Positions 7,601-16,862 of a DNA stretch of 64,000 bases are shown piece after piece. Every line of letters starts with the position of its first letter. The first letter of the stretch is position 1. The notes beneath the pieces were generated by a model. The model did no database searches, was not told the DNA's origin, and saw only the letters and a program-made list of their open reading frames with translations. A program made the position numbers and the translations under genes. The stretch is from contig JAFEDU010000001.1 of assembly GCA_018241425.1 (NCBI GenBank), positions 682,001-746,000 on the forward strand, given 5' to 3'. The DNA is from Pseudomonadota bacterium. GTDB lineage: Bacteria; Pseudomonadota; Gammaproteobacteria; Steroidobacterales; Steroidobacteraceae.

Positions 7601-8920
7601 TCATTGGCTCGACTCGGTATCGCCCTGGGACTGCTTCTGCTCCAGTCGCAAACCCTCGGCATAGTTTCGCTGAAAGCCCTTCCATACAGTGATCCCGCTG
7701 GTGCCCGGACTGTATGCATCGAAGCGGACCCCTTTGTTCACCGGCCATTCGCCACTGGATGCCTCCGGTACGAGCCCGTCGAGGTAGGGGGCACGCGTGA
7801 GGTCCTCCTTCACGTAGAGATCGAGAAACGCCGTGATCATGTGGAGGTTCACGCCGATGATCCGCTCCTTTCGCCAGACCGGATCTTCGAACCAGGATAA
7901 ATCCCACAATGTCGAGCGCATGGCTTGGGGCGCGTAGTTCAGGCCGATGGCATGACCTGCGCCCTCGAAGGTCAAGAGGTAGCGGTGCGCTCTCCTTGCT
8001 CCCTCGAAGAACGCGTGCGCTCCGCGTGCGTAGTCGATGGTGTGGTCGCGATCACCGGCAATCAGCAGCAGTGGAGCACTGATTCCTTCGAGCCCCTGCC
8101 GCCCCCACATGGAGGGAGGTCCGCCGCCGGAGGGCGCAAGCGCCACTACAGCCTTCAAATTCCGTACGATCAACGTGTCGCGCAAGGGACCCCCAGCGGC
8201 ATAAGGCAACAGCATGCCTCCGGGGACTTGCTCTGCTGCCGCCGGGTCTATCTGCGCGCCGGCGGCAGCCAGCACGCCGTAGCCGCCCATCGAGTAGCCA
8301 ATCAGTGCCGTACGGCGCGGATCAATGAGCCCTTCTGCCGCCAGCAGGTCCTGGAGCCGGCCGGCAACGAAGGCGATATCCAGCGGGCGACGCAGGAGTG
8401 GCTCCGTGAACCAGAACGACGAGATGTCCGAGGGATCCTCATGACGGATGGCGGCGACCACGTAGCCCTTGGAGGCAAGGTTCTCCGTAAGCCAGCTGAG
8501 TGTGACCGTCGCGTTTCGGCGGCCGTGGGAGACAATCACGAGTGGAAAGCGACCGTTGGCCGACCGGGCATTGCGCAGCGACAGGCTGGGGATCCGAAAT
8601 CTCGCGTACCTGCCTGGCGTCTCTGACTCAAGGCTTGCGCTGTACTCACCAGTTCCCGCTGCCTGCCCCGCCGCTGCCGGATACCAGATATCGACCGTGA
8701 GAATACGGTCCGCACGTGAAGGCACCTGGTCTGCCACGAACGCAAGCAGATCCGCCTGATCGTGCTGGACGAGCTTAATGGTCCTCAGACCGACGGGAAA
8801 AGGTCCGAGGTGCGCAAGTTCAGGTGCGTCGACTTCCGGCCGGCTCGGCGGCACGCCTGCCAGCGCATTCGTCATCGTCGCAAGGCCGACCAAGGCCATG
8901 AAAAAAATCGCCCGCCTCAT
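7601..8920 (-). CDS. Exported alpha/beta hydrolase (dienelactone hydrolase / PAF-acetylhydrolase-like)
   Basis: A 439-residue secreted hydrolase with a signal peptide (MRRAIFFMALVGLATMTNALAG). The nucleophile elbow is IGYSMGGYG. Downstream, LLLIAGDRDHTIDY supplies the acidic residue and FEGAGHAIGL the catalytic histidine. The preceding VIVSHGRRNATVT is the oxyanion-hole strand, as in platelet-activating-factor acetylhydrolase-like bacterial proteins. The ester substrate is unknown. It is convergent with the P460 gene, with about 110 bp between them. Confidence 0.82.
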   Translation of the reverse strand: MRRAIFFMALVGLATMTNALAGVPPSRPEVDAPELAHLGPFPVGLRTIKLVQHDQADLLAFVADQVPSRADRILTVDIWYPAAAGQAAGTGEYSASLESETPGRYARFRIPSLSLRNARSANGRFPLVIVSHGRRNATVTLSWLTENLASKGYVVAAIRHEDPSDISSFWFTEPLLRRPLDIAFVAGRLQDLLAAEGLIDPRRTALIGYSMGGYGVLAAAGAQIDPAAAEQVPGGMLLPYAAGGPLRDTLIVRNLKAVVALAPSGGGPPSMWGRQGLEGISAPLLLIAGDRDHTIDYARGAHAFFEGARRAHRYLLTFEGAGHAIGLNYAPQAMRSTLWDLSWFEDPVWRKERIIGVNLHMITAFLDLYVKEDLTRAPYLDGLVPEASSGEWPVNKGVRFDAYSPGTSGITVWKGFQRNYAEGLRLEQKQSQGDTESSQ

Positions 8921-9124
8921 AAGAATTCGCTGTAGCCCGTTATTTCTGACAGCATAACCTCAACGGCTAGATCGAAGCAGCAACGGCACGCACATCCGCT
9001 GATTTTCCGGTGAGCCATTGGGTCCGGGTACCGTCGAGCGCGTCGCGATCCATTTTGAGCCGACTTGAATAAGACACCGATGCGAGTGCCGGCGACGGTG
9101 CCCGCAGGAGAAAGAAATCTGCAT

Positions 9125-10171
9125 ATGAGGGCCGTACTGCTGAAGGGGCATGGAGGACTTGAGCAGCTAGAGCTGCGCGCTGATGTGCCGGTGCCCGTTC
9201 CCGCACGTAACGAGGTGCTGGTCGGCATCCGCGCCGCCGCCATCAACAACACCGACATCAATACCCGTCTCGGCTGGTACTCGAAATCCGTCGATGCGGG
9301 AACCGATGAAACCCACGCGGTGACGGGAACACCGCCCGATTCCGGCTGGTCCGGCACTGCGCTTGACTTCCCGCGGATCCAGGGTGCAGATGCCTGCGGT
9401 CAGATCGTAGCGGTCGGAGCTGACGTCAATCCCCACCGCGTTGGCGAGCGGGTGCTCATCGACCCCGTCATACGGCCCGCGAGCGGCGCTCCCCTCTACT
9501 TTGGCTCAGACATCCCCGGGGCCTTCGCGGAATTCACTGTGGTCCCTGCACGGAACGCCGTGGCCATCGACTGTGCGCTGACAGACGCGGAACTGGCGTC
9601 GTTTCCGTGCGCGTACCTTGCCGCTGAAAATATGCTGACTCGAGCCCAAGTCGGCCGTGGCGACAGGTTACTCGTCACCGGAGCCTCTGGTGGCGTGGGC
9701 TCGGCGGCGGTGCAGCTGGGTCGCCGACGAGGCGCCCACGTGACGGCCGTGGCTGGCGGATCCAAAGGTCCCTTGCTCCTCCAGCTTGGAGCGAGCCGGG
9801 TGCTGGCGCGCGACGCAGAACTCCTGGCTGAACTGGGGCGTGACTCCATCGATTGCGTGATCGACGTCGTCGGCGGTCCCGGGTTTCCACGATTGCTGGA
9901 TGTGCTGGTCCGAAACGGCCGCTACGCGGTCGCCGGGGCGATCGCAGGTCCATTAGTTTCGCTGGACCTGCGCACGCTGTACCTCAAGGACCTGCGCCTG
10001 CTGGGGTGCACGATCCCGGATGACGGTGTGTTCGGGAGCCTCGTCGGCTACATTGAGCGCGGCGAAATCCGCCCGCTGATCAGCGCAATCTTTCCGTTGG
10101 AGGAGATTGCCATGGCGCAAGAGAGCTTCATGGAGAAGGCGCATATCGGAAAGATCGTCCTCGTGGTGTAG
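9125..10171 (+). CDS. Zinc-independent MDR alcohol dehydrogenase / quinone oxidoreductase
   Basis: A 348-residue medium-chain dehydrogenase/reductase. The start at 9125 (MRAVLLKGHGGLEQLELR) follows an AGGAGAAAG ribosome site; an upstream in-frame ATG at 9065 is less likely. The GroES-like half contains GADACGQIVAVGADVNPHRVGERV. The Rossmann half has GASGGVGSAAVQLGRRRGAHV, the NAD(P)H-binding turn. The structural-zinc cysteine cluster is missing, pointing to the quinone-oxidoreductase side of the family. Substrate unknown. It is divergent from the exported hydrolase. Confidence 0.85.
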   Translation: MRAVLLKGHGGLEQLELRADVPVPVPARNEVLVGIRAAAINNTDINTRLGWYSKSVDAGTDETHAVTGTPPDSGWSGTALDFPRIQGADACGQIVAVGADVNPHRVGERVLIDPVIRPASGAPLYFGSDIPGAFAEFTVVPARNAVAIDCALTDAELASFPCAYLAAENMLTRAQVGRGDRLLVTGASGGVGSAAVQLGRRRGAHVTAVAGGSKGPLLLQLGASRVLARDAELLAELGRDSIDCVIDVVGGPGFPRLLDVLVRNGRYAVAGAIAGPLVSLDLRTLYLKDLRLLGCTIPDDGVFGSLVGYIERGEIRPLISAIFPLEEIAMAQESFMEKAHIGKIVLVV

Positions 10172-10554
10172 CGTCACAAGGCACTGCCACGCTGCCGCGG
10201 TGACACCGCCCGGGTAGTGCGACCCCGAAAGACGGCCGGTATCCTCGCGCCCCACGCGCATCATCGGAGCGATCGGCCACGACCAAGCCAAGGTCATGGG
10301 AGTACTTCAAGGCCCGTGCGTCCCCCTATCCGTGCCAGGCGCGGCCACGGCGATGGTTCGGTCGCCGCAAACACGGGCTGCCGCTTACGCCAGCGGACAA
10401 GGCTTTCGAGCGATACGCGGAAGCTCCGGGCACGCCGCGTAGCCATATTCCTACGACTGCCGTCGATGGTTTCTTAATTGGAATCACGCCGATTGCGAAT
10501 AAGCTGACTCATGCCCGTCACACGGGGCATTGCCACAGCAAAGGAGATCGCGCG
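10172..10554. other. Intergenic region without a recognisable gene
   Basis: I see no convincing coding frame or RNA gene in these 383 bases. Near the right end TGCCC and GGGGCA form a weak hairpin 30 bases before the ribosome site (AAAGGAGAT) of the PRC-barrel gene, so the promoter of that gene probably lies here. Confidence 0.5.
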
Positions 10555-10911
10555 ATGGCGAACATGATCATGTCGACAGCAGAAATCATTTCATCCGACA
10601 ACGTAGAGGGGAAAGCCGTCTATAACCCCACCGGGGACAAGCTTGGTTCGATCGACGACCTCATGATCGAGCGGACCTCAGGCCAGATTCGATATGCGGT
10701 ACTGGAATTCGGCGGATTCCTCGGCATGGGCACGGACCGCTACCCGGTCCCCTGGAGCATGCTGAAGTACGACAGCGAGCGGGATGCCTACGTCGTGCCC
10801 CTGGACAAGAACAAGCTGGAGAATGCGCCGAAATATAGCGACACGACGGTGCCCACGTACGATACGAAGTATTCCAAGAGCGTCAACTCCTACTACGGGA
10901 CCGACCTGTAG
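10555..10911 (+). CDS. Free-standing PRC-barrel domain protein
   Basis: A 118-residue soluble protein. The PRC barrel spans roughly residues 8-90: AEIISSDNVEGKAVYNPTGDKLGSIDDLMIERTSGQIRYAVLEFGG, then YPVPWSMLKYD and AYVVPLDKNKLENAPKY. The tail is Tyr/Ser/Thr-rich (TYDTKYSKSVNSYYG). A strong AAAGGAGAT ribosome site precedes the ATG. This fold is shared with the cytoplasmic domain of the reaction-centre H subunit (PuhA, 55012-55773), but stand-alone copies are common stress- or envelope-associated proteins. No partner is visible nearby. Confidence 0.85.
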   Translation: MANMIMSTAEIISSDNVEGKAVYNPTGDKLGSIDDLMIERTSGQIRYAVLEFGGFLGMGTDRYPVPWSMLKYDSERDAYVVPLDKNKLENAPKYSDTTVPTYDTKYSKSVNSYYGTDL

Positions 10912-11016
10912 GACGAACGCGCTTCGAGTCAGTACGGTAATACCTTGATGAGCCCGGGGTTATCAGCGGCTGATGGCGCTGATCTCCTCGGGCAATCTTG
11001 CATCTCTGAATACGGC

Positions 11017-13080
11017 TCACACCGAGAGACCGGTATCACCCTCCAGGACTTCGATCACGAGCTTCGGCCTCTGCCCTGCTCTCCATAGCTTCGCACTGTG
11101 CCTCACCCGGTAACGCAACGGGCCGCCGTCCTCAGTGCCGGCCCTTACGACCGGCCGGGGTACGCATACGAATTCCGATACCAGCGAGTCCGAGCCTGCG
11201 GTCACCACCACGTAACCATGGCCGCCCATGTCCACGAATTCTACATGCGGTGCATTGTCGGGATTGCTCACGGCGTGCGCGTCACGGAGGCTCCCCGTGC
11301 GGGCATACTCGAGCGCGCTTCGCACGCCGTGCTTCACCGTCAGGTTAATCGTCGACTCGAACTTGCCGGGCTGCCGCTCACTGACGAACAGAGCCCTGAG
11401 AGGGTGGTCCTGGAGGTGGTGCTCGAGGGCCTCGGCGAGGCCGGGGGCTGAGATCGACCCACAGATGAAGGCCAGACCCACCGGCTCAAACTTCCTGGGC
11501 GGAAGGGCCGCTGCAGCATAGCCCGCCCAGAAGCTGTGTCGATCTCCGGACACCACCGTGAACCCCGTGATCTTGCGGTCACGCACGTAGTCGTAGAGCT
11601 CGGCTCGCTCCGTGAGCGCCGCGCTGAAATCGCCGCCACCGAAGGTGGCATAGCCCTGCCCGGGCCACGGCTCCGTGAGCCCGGCCGGGAGGTTCTGCGG
11701 GTCCGTCCGCATGTCCAGGGTGCCGTTGGTGGCTCCCCAGATCTTCCAGGTGGCTTTCGATGCCGCGAGCCGCCTCTTGAGCCAGTCCTTCTGGACGCGA
11801 CCCAGCACCGTGAACACCGGGTCATTGCGCGCGAAGTTCTCGACGCTCCCGCTGCCGAGCGGGATGCTCTTCGGGGGATTACCGCCGTTGTAGGTCCGTC
11901 CGGCCTCGAGGATCTCGAGGGCCTCCTGCGGGAACAGTTCGGGGAAAGCCTTCAGGGAGAAGGCGTCGGCCTCGTTCCGGGTCGTCGGATCCTCCATGGT
12001 GAAGCTGTGGAGATCGCTCAGTATGAGCTCCACATGCCGGCCAAACCGCACGGCACGGTAGCCCGTCATGCTTGAGATCGCTGCGAGGTTGTTCGGCTCG
12101 TCCCCTAAGCCGTCAGCATCGAGGCGCGTAATCGGCGCGTTATCGACCTTCGCGCCGTCGAACGACTCCAGGCCTGCCCCGGAGGCCTTGTGCACGCGAG
12201 AGGGGATGTATTCCCACCACGCCTGGTTTGCGGCCACACGCAGCTTCTGTGCCGGCTCGGACTTGCCGTCGTACTTGATGGTGCTCTGCCAGCCCTGCCA
12301 CGAGAATTCGTGGTTGTCGCCGATGCAGACGAACGGGAAGTAGGCGCGGGCATCCTGGATGTCCGGATCCCGCAGGTAGGCCCGATAGACCATCCGGTAG
12401 CCGTCCAGGGTCGTCGGCACATGAAGGTTATGGGTGACTTTCCGTCCGTCCGGAATCCGGCCGATGTCATAGACGGTACGGTCATACCGGTGTGGCACCT
12501 CATCCGGATACTCGACCACCTCGTAGATGAAGTCACCCAGGTGCAGCACGAACCCCAGCCGTTGATGCGCCGCAGCACGCTCGTCCTCCCAGATCATCCG
12601 CCGGAATGCGTTCTGCGCGCCCTCGTTGACGCTCTGGCACGAGACGAAGGCAAAGCGCACCGTCCGGGGATCATCGGGCCGCGGCGCAGTGACGGTTCGG
12701 CCGACGCGGCTTCCGCTTCCATCCTCATCGGTAAACCGATACCAGTAGACATGGGCGGCCTTGAGGCCGCCCACCAGCACCCGGCAGGTCCAATCCGACT
12801 CCTGGAGCACAACCGCCCTGGAGGCCGCGACAACGCGTCTGAAGGACGGGTCTTCCGCGACCTCGACATACAGTGTGGCCCTCGATCCGGCGCTGTATGG
12901 ACGCCGTGTCCACAGGATCACGCTGGTCGGCTCGGGATCGCCGGAAGCTACCCCTTCTGGATAGAGGTCGCGCCGCTCCGACCAGAGGCGTTGAGATGCG
13001 AATGCGCGGAATCCCGCCCACAGGGGAATCGCACCGAAGGCAGCCGCGGAGGCGATGAAGGATCTGCGAGTAGATTTCAT
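11017..13080 (-). CDS. phoD: Tat-exported PhoD-family alkaline phosphatase
   Basis: A 687-residue PhoD-type phosphodiesterase/alkaline phosphatase, longer than many members. The N-terminus MKSTRRSFIASAAAFGAIPLWAG is a twin-arginine signal, as expected for a Ca/Fe enzyme folded before export. Family motifs in order: GVASGDPEPTSVILWTR, FVSCQSVNEGAQNAFR, VLHLGDFIYEV (metal-binding Asp), CIGDNHEFSWQGW (Asp/Asn/His) and VVSGDRHSFWAGY. The enzyme should release phosphate from organic esters in the periplasm. It stands alone between divergent or convergent neighbours. A decayed second copy of its C-terminal part lies at 16128-16316. Confidence 0.92.
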   Translation of the reverse strand: MKSTRRSFIASAAAFGAIPLWAGFRAFASQRLWSERRDLYPEGVASGDPEPTSVILWTRRPYSAGSRATLYVEVAEDPSFRRVVAASRAVVLQESDWTCRVLVGGLKAAHVYWYRFTDEDGSGSRVGRTVTAPRPDDPRTVRFAFVSCQSVNEGAQNAFRRMIWEDERAAAHQRLGFVLHLGDFIYEVVEYPDEVPHRYDRTVYDIGRIPDGRKVTHNLHVPTTLDGYRMVYRAYLRDPDIQDARAYFPFVCIGDNHEFSWQGWQSTIKYDGKSEPAQKLRVAANQAWWEYIPSRVHKASGAGLESFDGAKVDNAPITRLDADGLGDEPNNLAAISSMTGYRAVRFGRHVELILSDLHSFTMEDPTTRNEADAFSLKAFPELFPQEALEILEAGRTYNGGNPPKSIPLGSGSVENFARNDPVFTVLGRVQKDWLKRRLAASKATWKIWGATNGTLDMRTDPQNLPAGLTEPWPGQGYATFGGGDFSAALTERAELYDYVRDRKITGFTVVSGDRHSFWAGYAAAALPPRKFEPVGLAFICGSISAPGLAEALEHHLQDHPLRALFVSERQPGKFESTINLTVKHGVRSALEYARTGSLRDAHAVSNPDNAPHVEFVDMGGHGYVVVTAGSDSLVSEFVCVPRPVVRAGTEDGGPLRYRVRHSAKLWRAGQRPKLVIEVLEGDTGLSV

Positions 13081-13247
13081 GCCGGCGACCCCGCATCAGG
13101 CAATCGATACCGGGATCCTATCTCACCGATCCCGTACGGGCGGCGGTGGACTTGGCGCGTCAACGCAACATCCGCTCGGGCCGCCGCATGTCCCAATCCG
13201 GGCTATGCTCGTCGCCCGATCAGCCCCAAGCTCCCGGACGGAGTGCC

Positions 13248-13964
13248 ATGAAGAACGCCTGGCTGGAATCAGGTCTCGCCGTGCTCACGACCTTAGGTCT
13301 GGCTGCCGGCGCTCAGGCACAGAAGGCCACCCCTTATCCGTCGGCGGCACCCGCCCGGGAATACCTCATGGCGGGCGCCGAGGAGGAGATCGCCTTCGCG
13401 CGTACTGCTGCACCGCCTTCGATCTCGAAGGATGCGGACGTGATGGTGCTTGGACCCCACGGCTATGAGACCAGGGTCAAGGGCACGAATGGATTCGTCT
13501 GCTTCGTGGAGCGCTCCTGGACGGGAGGCTTCCACGATGTCGAGTTCTGGAATCCCAAGATCCGTGCGCCAAACTGCTTCAATCCGCCCGCGGTGCGCAG
13601 CGTCCTGCCCCAATACCTGAAGAGGGCTGAGTGGGCGTTCGCAGGCAATACCCGGGAGCAGATGATCAGGAAGGCCGCCGATGCGTTCGCCGCCGGGCAG
13701 TTCACGCCCCCTGACCCGGGCTCCTTCTCCTTCATGCTCTCCAAGCTGAGCTTTCTCGGCGACGATGCCGGGGGCCCCTGGTATCCGCATGTGATGTTCT
13801 TCGTATCGCACGGTCAGGCTGCGGCATGGGGTGCCGGACTCGAGGGCTCACCGATCATCGGCGGCGAAGGCGACCCCTCCGAGCCCACCGTACTTTATAT
13901 CCCGGTCCGACGCTGGTCGGACGGGACTCCGGCCCCACCCCCAGGGGATCGGCACCAGCACTAG
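13248..13964 (+). CDS. Exported protein of unknown function
   Basis: A 238-residue exported protein. The ATG at 13248 begins a signal peptide (MKNAWLESGLAVLTTLGLAAGAQAQ) with an AQA cleavage site. The mature region contains MAGAEEEIAFARTAAPPSISKDADVMVLGPHGYET and GTNGFVCFVERSW, then a His-rich C-terminal region (HVMFFVSHGQAAAWGAG, GDRHQH). The pattern occurs in uncharacterised secreted proteins and I cannot give a function. A frame open further upstream (from 13146) has no signal sequence at its start. The gene lies divergent from phoD with about 170 bp between them. Confidence 0.72.
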   Translation: MKNAWLESGLAVLTTLGLAAGAQAQKATPYPSAAPAREYLMAGAEEEIAFARTAAPPSISKDADVMVLGPHGYETRVKGTNGFVCFVERSWTGGFHDVEFWNPKIRAPNCFNPPAVRSVLPQYLKRAEWAFAGNTREQMIRKAADAFAAGQFTPPDPGSFSFMLSKLSFLGDDAGGPWYPHVMFFVSHGQAAAWGAGLEGSPIIGGEGDPSEPTVLYIPVRRWSDGTPAPPPGDRHQH

Positions 13965-14049
13965 GATAAGAGGCCGACCGAGGGGCGCGCGCGACGGTCG
14001 CTCGCGGCGCGTCAAGCTGCCACCGCCAGTCCCATAACGAAGTATTCCC

Positions 14050-14940
14050 ATGAATCCACCCTCCGGAGCGCTGCCGATACTGGCCTGGCTGACCCCCGCA
14101 TTGGTCGCGCTGTTGCTCTACGGACTCGGGCAGGGTCTGGTGAAGCAATGGATCGGCGAAGTCTCGTCGGGGCGCTACTGCCTGTACTACGTACTCGCCA
14201 CTTCCCTGGTCAATTTCGGCTTCTTCCTGACGCACGAACATCCGCCATTCTGGGATCCGCAAGGAAGAGGATTCCTGGCGGTCGGCGTGCTCGCGTACCT
14301 CTTTGACGGGGCCGCGTGGATTCTGTATTTCCAGTCCATCGCGCTTGGGCCCGTCGCCATCGTGGGCACGCTTTCAGCCGCCTACCCTGCCCTGACCATC
14401 ATCTTCGCCCGGATATTACTGGGCGAGCACCTGACCTCATCGCAGTACGTTGGCGTCACGCTGGTGATGGCCGGCGCTCTAGGCCTCTCGTACGCTTCCG
14501 AGAACACCTCGGGCCCGGTGACCAGCCGCCGTTGGATTCCGCTGTCGCTGCTGGCGTTACTGTGCTGGGGCACGTCCAACACGCTGATCAAGTACGCCTA
14601 CTCCCTGCCCGCGGCGAGCGAGGCGAACATGGCCGTCTGCAGCTCGATTGGCGGCGCCCTGACACTGGGCGTGTTCGGCTTGCTGCGCGGCCGCCAGGGC
14701 TCCCACTCGCTGCGTGCCTGGATGCACTCCATCGTCCCCATGGGAATGATGGCAGGCGGTAGTCTCGGCCTCATAGTTGCCGCGAGTCACGGTCCGATAT
14801 CGATCGTGGCGCCGCTGATCGGAGCCTACCCGGTCATCACCCTGGTCTATGCAAGGCTGGTGCTGAAGGAAAGCATCGTCCCTCGGCAATACGCCTGTAT
14901 CGCCGCCATCATCATCGGAATGCTGCTCTGCTCGATGTGA
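14050..14940 (+). CDS. EamA-type drug/metabolite transporter
   Basis: A 296-residue inner-membrane protein with about ten hydrophobic segments arranged as two repeats of five, the EamA pattern. Repeat-end signatures are SAAYPALTIIFARILLGEHLTSSQYVGVTLVMAGALGL in the first half and GAYPVITLVYARLVLKESIVPRQYACIAAIIIGMLL in the second. Members export or exchange small metabolites such as amino acids or sugars; the substrate here cannot be told. It starts 85 bp after the preceding exported-protein gene and may be co-transcribed. Confidence 0.83.
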   Translation: MNPPSGALPILAWLTPALVALLLYGLGQGLVKQWIGEVSSGRYCLYYVLATSLVNFGFFLTHEHPPFWDPQGRGFLAVGVLAYLFDGAAWILYFQSIALGPVAIVGTLSAAYPALTIIFARILLGEHLTSSQYVGVTLVMAGALGLSYASENTSGPVTSRRWIPLSLLALLCWGTSNTLIKYAYSLPAASEANMAVCSSIGGALTLGVFGLLRGRQGSHSLRAWMHSIVPMGMMAGGSLGLIVAASHGPISIVAPLIGAYPVITLVYARLVLKESIVPRQYACIAAIIIGMLLCSM

Positions 14941-15046
14941 CCGGCTCGACCCGCCGACTCCGAGAGGCGATCGGCGTCGAATAGACCCACGGCCGACGGC
15001 CGCGGGTCTATCCGACTGGAGATACGCCGACGCGGTGATTGAGGCC

Positions 15047-15877
15047 CTACCCCTTCAGCTCACCTTTGACGAAGGCCAGCAGGTCCGCGTTGACGCGATC
15101 CGCGTCGGTGATGGCGATACCGTGGGCGCCGCCCTCATAGACCTTGAGGATCGCGTGCGGAACCACAGAGCGCACCTTACGGCCGGTTACCGCGATCGGC
15201 ACGATCTGATCGTCCTCGCAGTGAATGACGAGCAGCGGTACGGTGCACTTGGCGATGTCCGCGGAGTAATCGATCTGCCAGCTGAAAGTCGTCTCGTACT
15301 GGGCCTTGGCACCGCCCAGCAGGCCCTGAAACCAGAACAGGTCCCGCATTCCCTGGGTCGCAGGCGAATTGGGACGATTGGCGCCGAAGAACGGCACCGC
15401 CACCTCCTTATAAAAGGAGGAGCGATCCCGCGCGACGCCGGCACGGATGCTGTCGATCACCGCTTTCGGGGTACCGCCGGGATTTGTCGCCGACTCCATC
15501 ATGTTCGGCACGATCGAGTCGAGCAGCACGACCTTGGCGACCCGGGAGACTCCGTGGCGCGAGATATAGCGGGCCAGCTCCCCGCCGCCCGTGGAATGTC
15601 CCACCAGCACGGCGCCGCGAAGGTCAAGGGTGTTCATCAGGTCGTCGAGATCGTCAGCCCAGGTGTCGACGTCGTTACCGGATCCTGGTTGATCCGAGTT
15701 GCCGTTACCCCGCCGGTCGTGGGCGATGGTGCGGTAGCCCTTGGCGTTGAAGAACAGCATCTGCGCTTCCCACGCAGCGCCAGTCAGAGGCCATCCGTGC
15801 GAAAAAACGATGGGCGAACCGGTGCCCCAGTCACGGTAGTAGATCTCCGTACCGTCTTTGGTCTTGACCTTCGGCAT
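15047..15877 (-). CDS. Alpha/beta hydrolase (non-haem chloroperoxidase/esterase type)
   Basis: A 276-residue cytoplasmic hydrolase of the cofactor-free haloperoxidase group. The start MPKVKTKDGTEIYYRDWGTG and SHGWPLTGAAWEAQM are typical. The nucleophile is S95 in VGHSTGGGE, the acid lies in VIHCEDDQIVPI, and the histidine lies in GGAHGIAITD. Such enzymes hydrolyse esters in vivo, and the chloroperoxidase name reflects a side activity. The ATG follows an AGGAGAAATG-type ribosome site. It is divergent from the decayed region to its right. Confidence 0.88.
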   Translation of the reverse strand: MPKVKTKDGTEIYYRDWGTGSPIVFSHGWPLTGAAWEAQMLFFNAKGYRTIAHDRRGNGNSDQPGSGNDVDTWADDLDDLMNTLDLRGAVLVGHSTGGGELARYISRHGVSRVAKVVLLDSIVPNMMESATNPGGTPKAVIDSIRAGVARDRSSFYKEVAVPFFGANRPNSPATQGMRDLFWFQGLLGGAKAQYETTFSWQIDYSADIAKCTVPLLVIHCEDDQIVPIAVTGRKVRSVVPHAILKVYEGGAHGIAITDADRVNADLLAFVKGELKG

Positions 15878-16127
15878 GGCATTTCTCCTGGCTGAGCGGA
15901 CGATGGATCACACGAGCACGAGAGGACAGACTCGCGCCTCGCAGGGTGGTCATCATTCCCCAAAAAAGGGGAAGTCACTCTCCGGCGCGGCTATGCGGAT
16001 GTCAATGAAGAACTACCGTCAGCTCCAGCGCGGCACCGTTGAGACCGTACTCACCAGTCGTCGACGCCGGCCATCACGTCCCTGTCATGTTGAGGTGGGG
16101 CAACTATGACTCTCGCACGGAGTCTGC

Positions 16128-16316
16128 ACCGAGGTGCCAGAATCTGTGTCGATCCCCGCACACGAGGGAAAACCTCCGTGATCTCGTGGTCGCGAACGAG
16201 GGTTTATTTTCACCCCGGCCTGAGAGCGCGGCAGTGAAATCGCCCCCGCTGAAAGAGGCGTAGCCCTGCCGCGACCAGGGTTCCGTGAGTCCAGCGGGCA
16301 GGTTCTCGGCCGCAGG
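16128..16316 (-). pseudogene. Decayed phoD fragment (C-terminal part)
   Basis: Translated on the minus strand from about 16310, the sequence gives ENLPAGLTEPWSRQGYASF, then SGGDFTAALSGR and finally CGDRHRFW. This follows the intact PhoD above (QNLPAGLTEPWPGQGYATF, GGGDFSAAL, SGDRHSFW) in the same order. Similarity is also plain at the DNA level against 11525-11700. The fragment has no start, no N-terminal two thirds and no sensible flanking frame, so it is a remnant of a second phoD-like gene. It is a relative of the intact gene but not an exact copy, which suggests an old duplication or a lost paralogue. Confidence 0.8.
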
Positions 16317-16862
16317 ACAGGGACCGCACTCTTATATATACGGTGTCCCGCCGCCTGCCAGTTGATCAAACAACCCGGCAGCCTCGGCGCTATGGGTGAA
16401 AACCCGCATACCTGAAGTGACCTCACGGCGAACCCCATGTAACAATAGCCTCTGCATCGAGAAGCGCGTGGCGCGCTTTCGCTGCCCGACGTGTGAGACG
16501 GTGTTGTTATCCGTGGAGTGCACGCGGTTTTCCCATCCTGATGTTGGCGACATGGTTTCCCGCGACGCCCGCGACGCGCCGGCGGGAAGCCTCTGGGAAT
16601 AGGACCCAAAAACAAAAAGGGACCATTCGCGAACTTGGGGGGATCCCCCTCGATTACCGAGGGGCGAACCAGAGGAAGGTTACCAGGCCGTCAAGGATGA
16701 CGGTCTGCGCTCTGGTCGGTTTCCTAGCACGACAGCGCGCGCTCGAGCGTGAACTGGTCGGTGAAATCTCGCGTGCGCCAGGACCACGCTTCAGAGGCCC
16801 TCGCCGATGAGGCCGCGCTCCTTTAAGATCAAGACGTGGCAAGGATGATCGGAGGGCTAGGA
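16317..16862. other. Non-coding or decayed stretch
   Basis: These 546 bases lie between the phoD remnant and the next gene. A 68-codon plus-strand frame (16396-16602) contains FRCPTCETVL, a possible zinc-ribbon fragment, but lacks a clear ribosome site. I find no tRNA, no repeat family and no transposase trace. It is probably decayed sequence plus the promoter of the gene at 16863. Confidence 0.4.

Noticed and set aside
16396..16602. A 68-codon plus-strand frame with FRCPTCETVL
   Set aside because: The zinc-ribbon-like CxxC is a single pair, there is no good ribosome site, and the surroundings are decayed.
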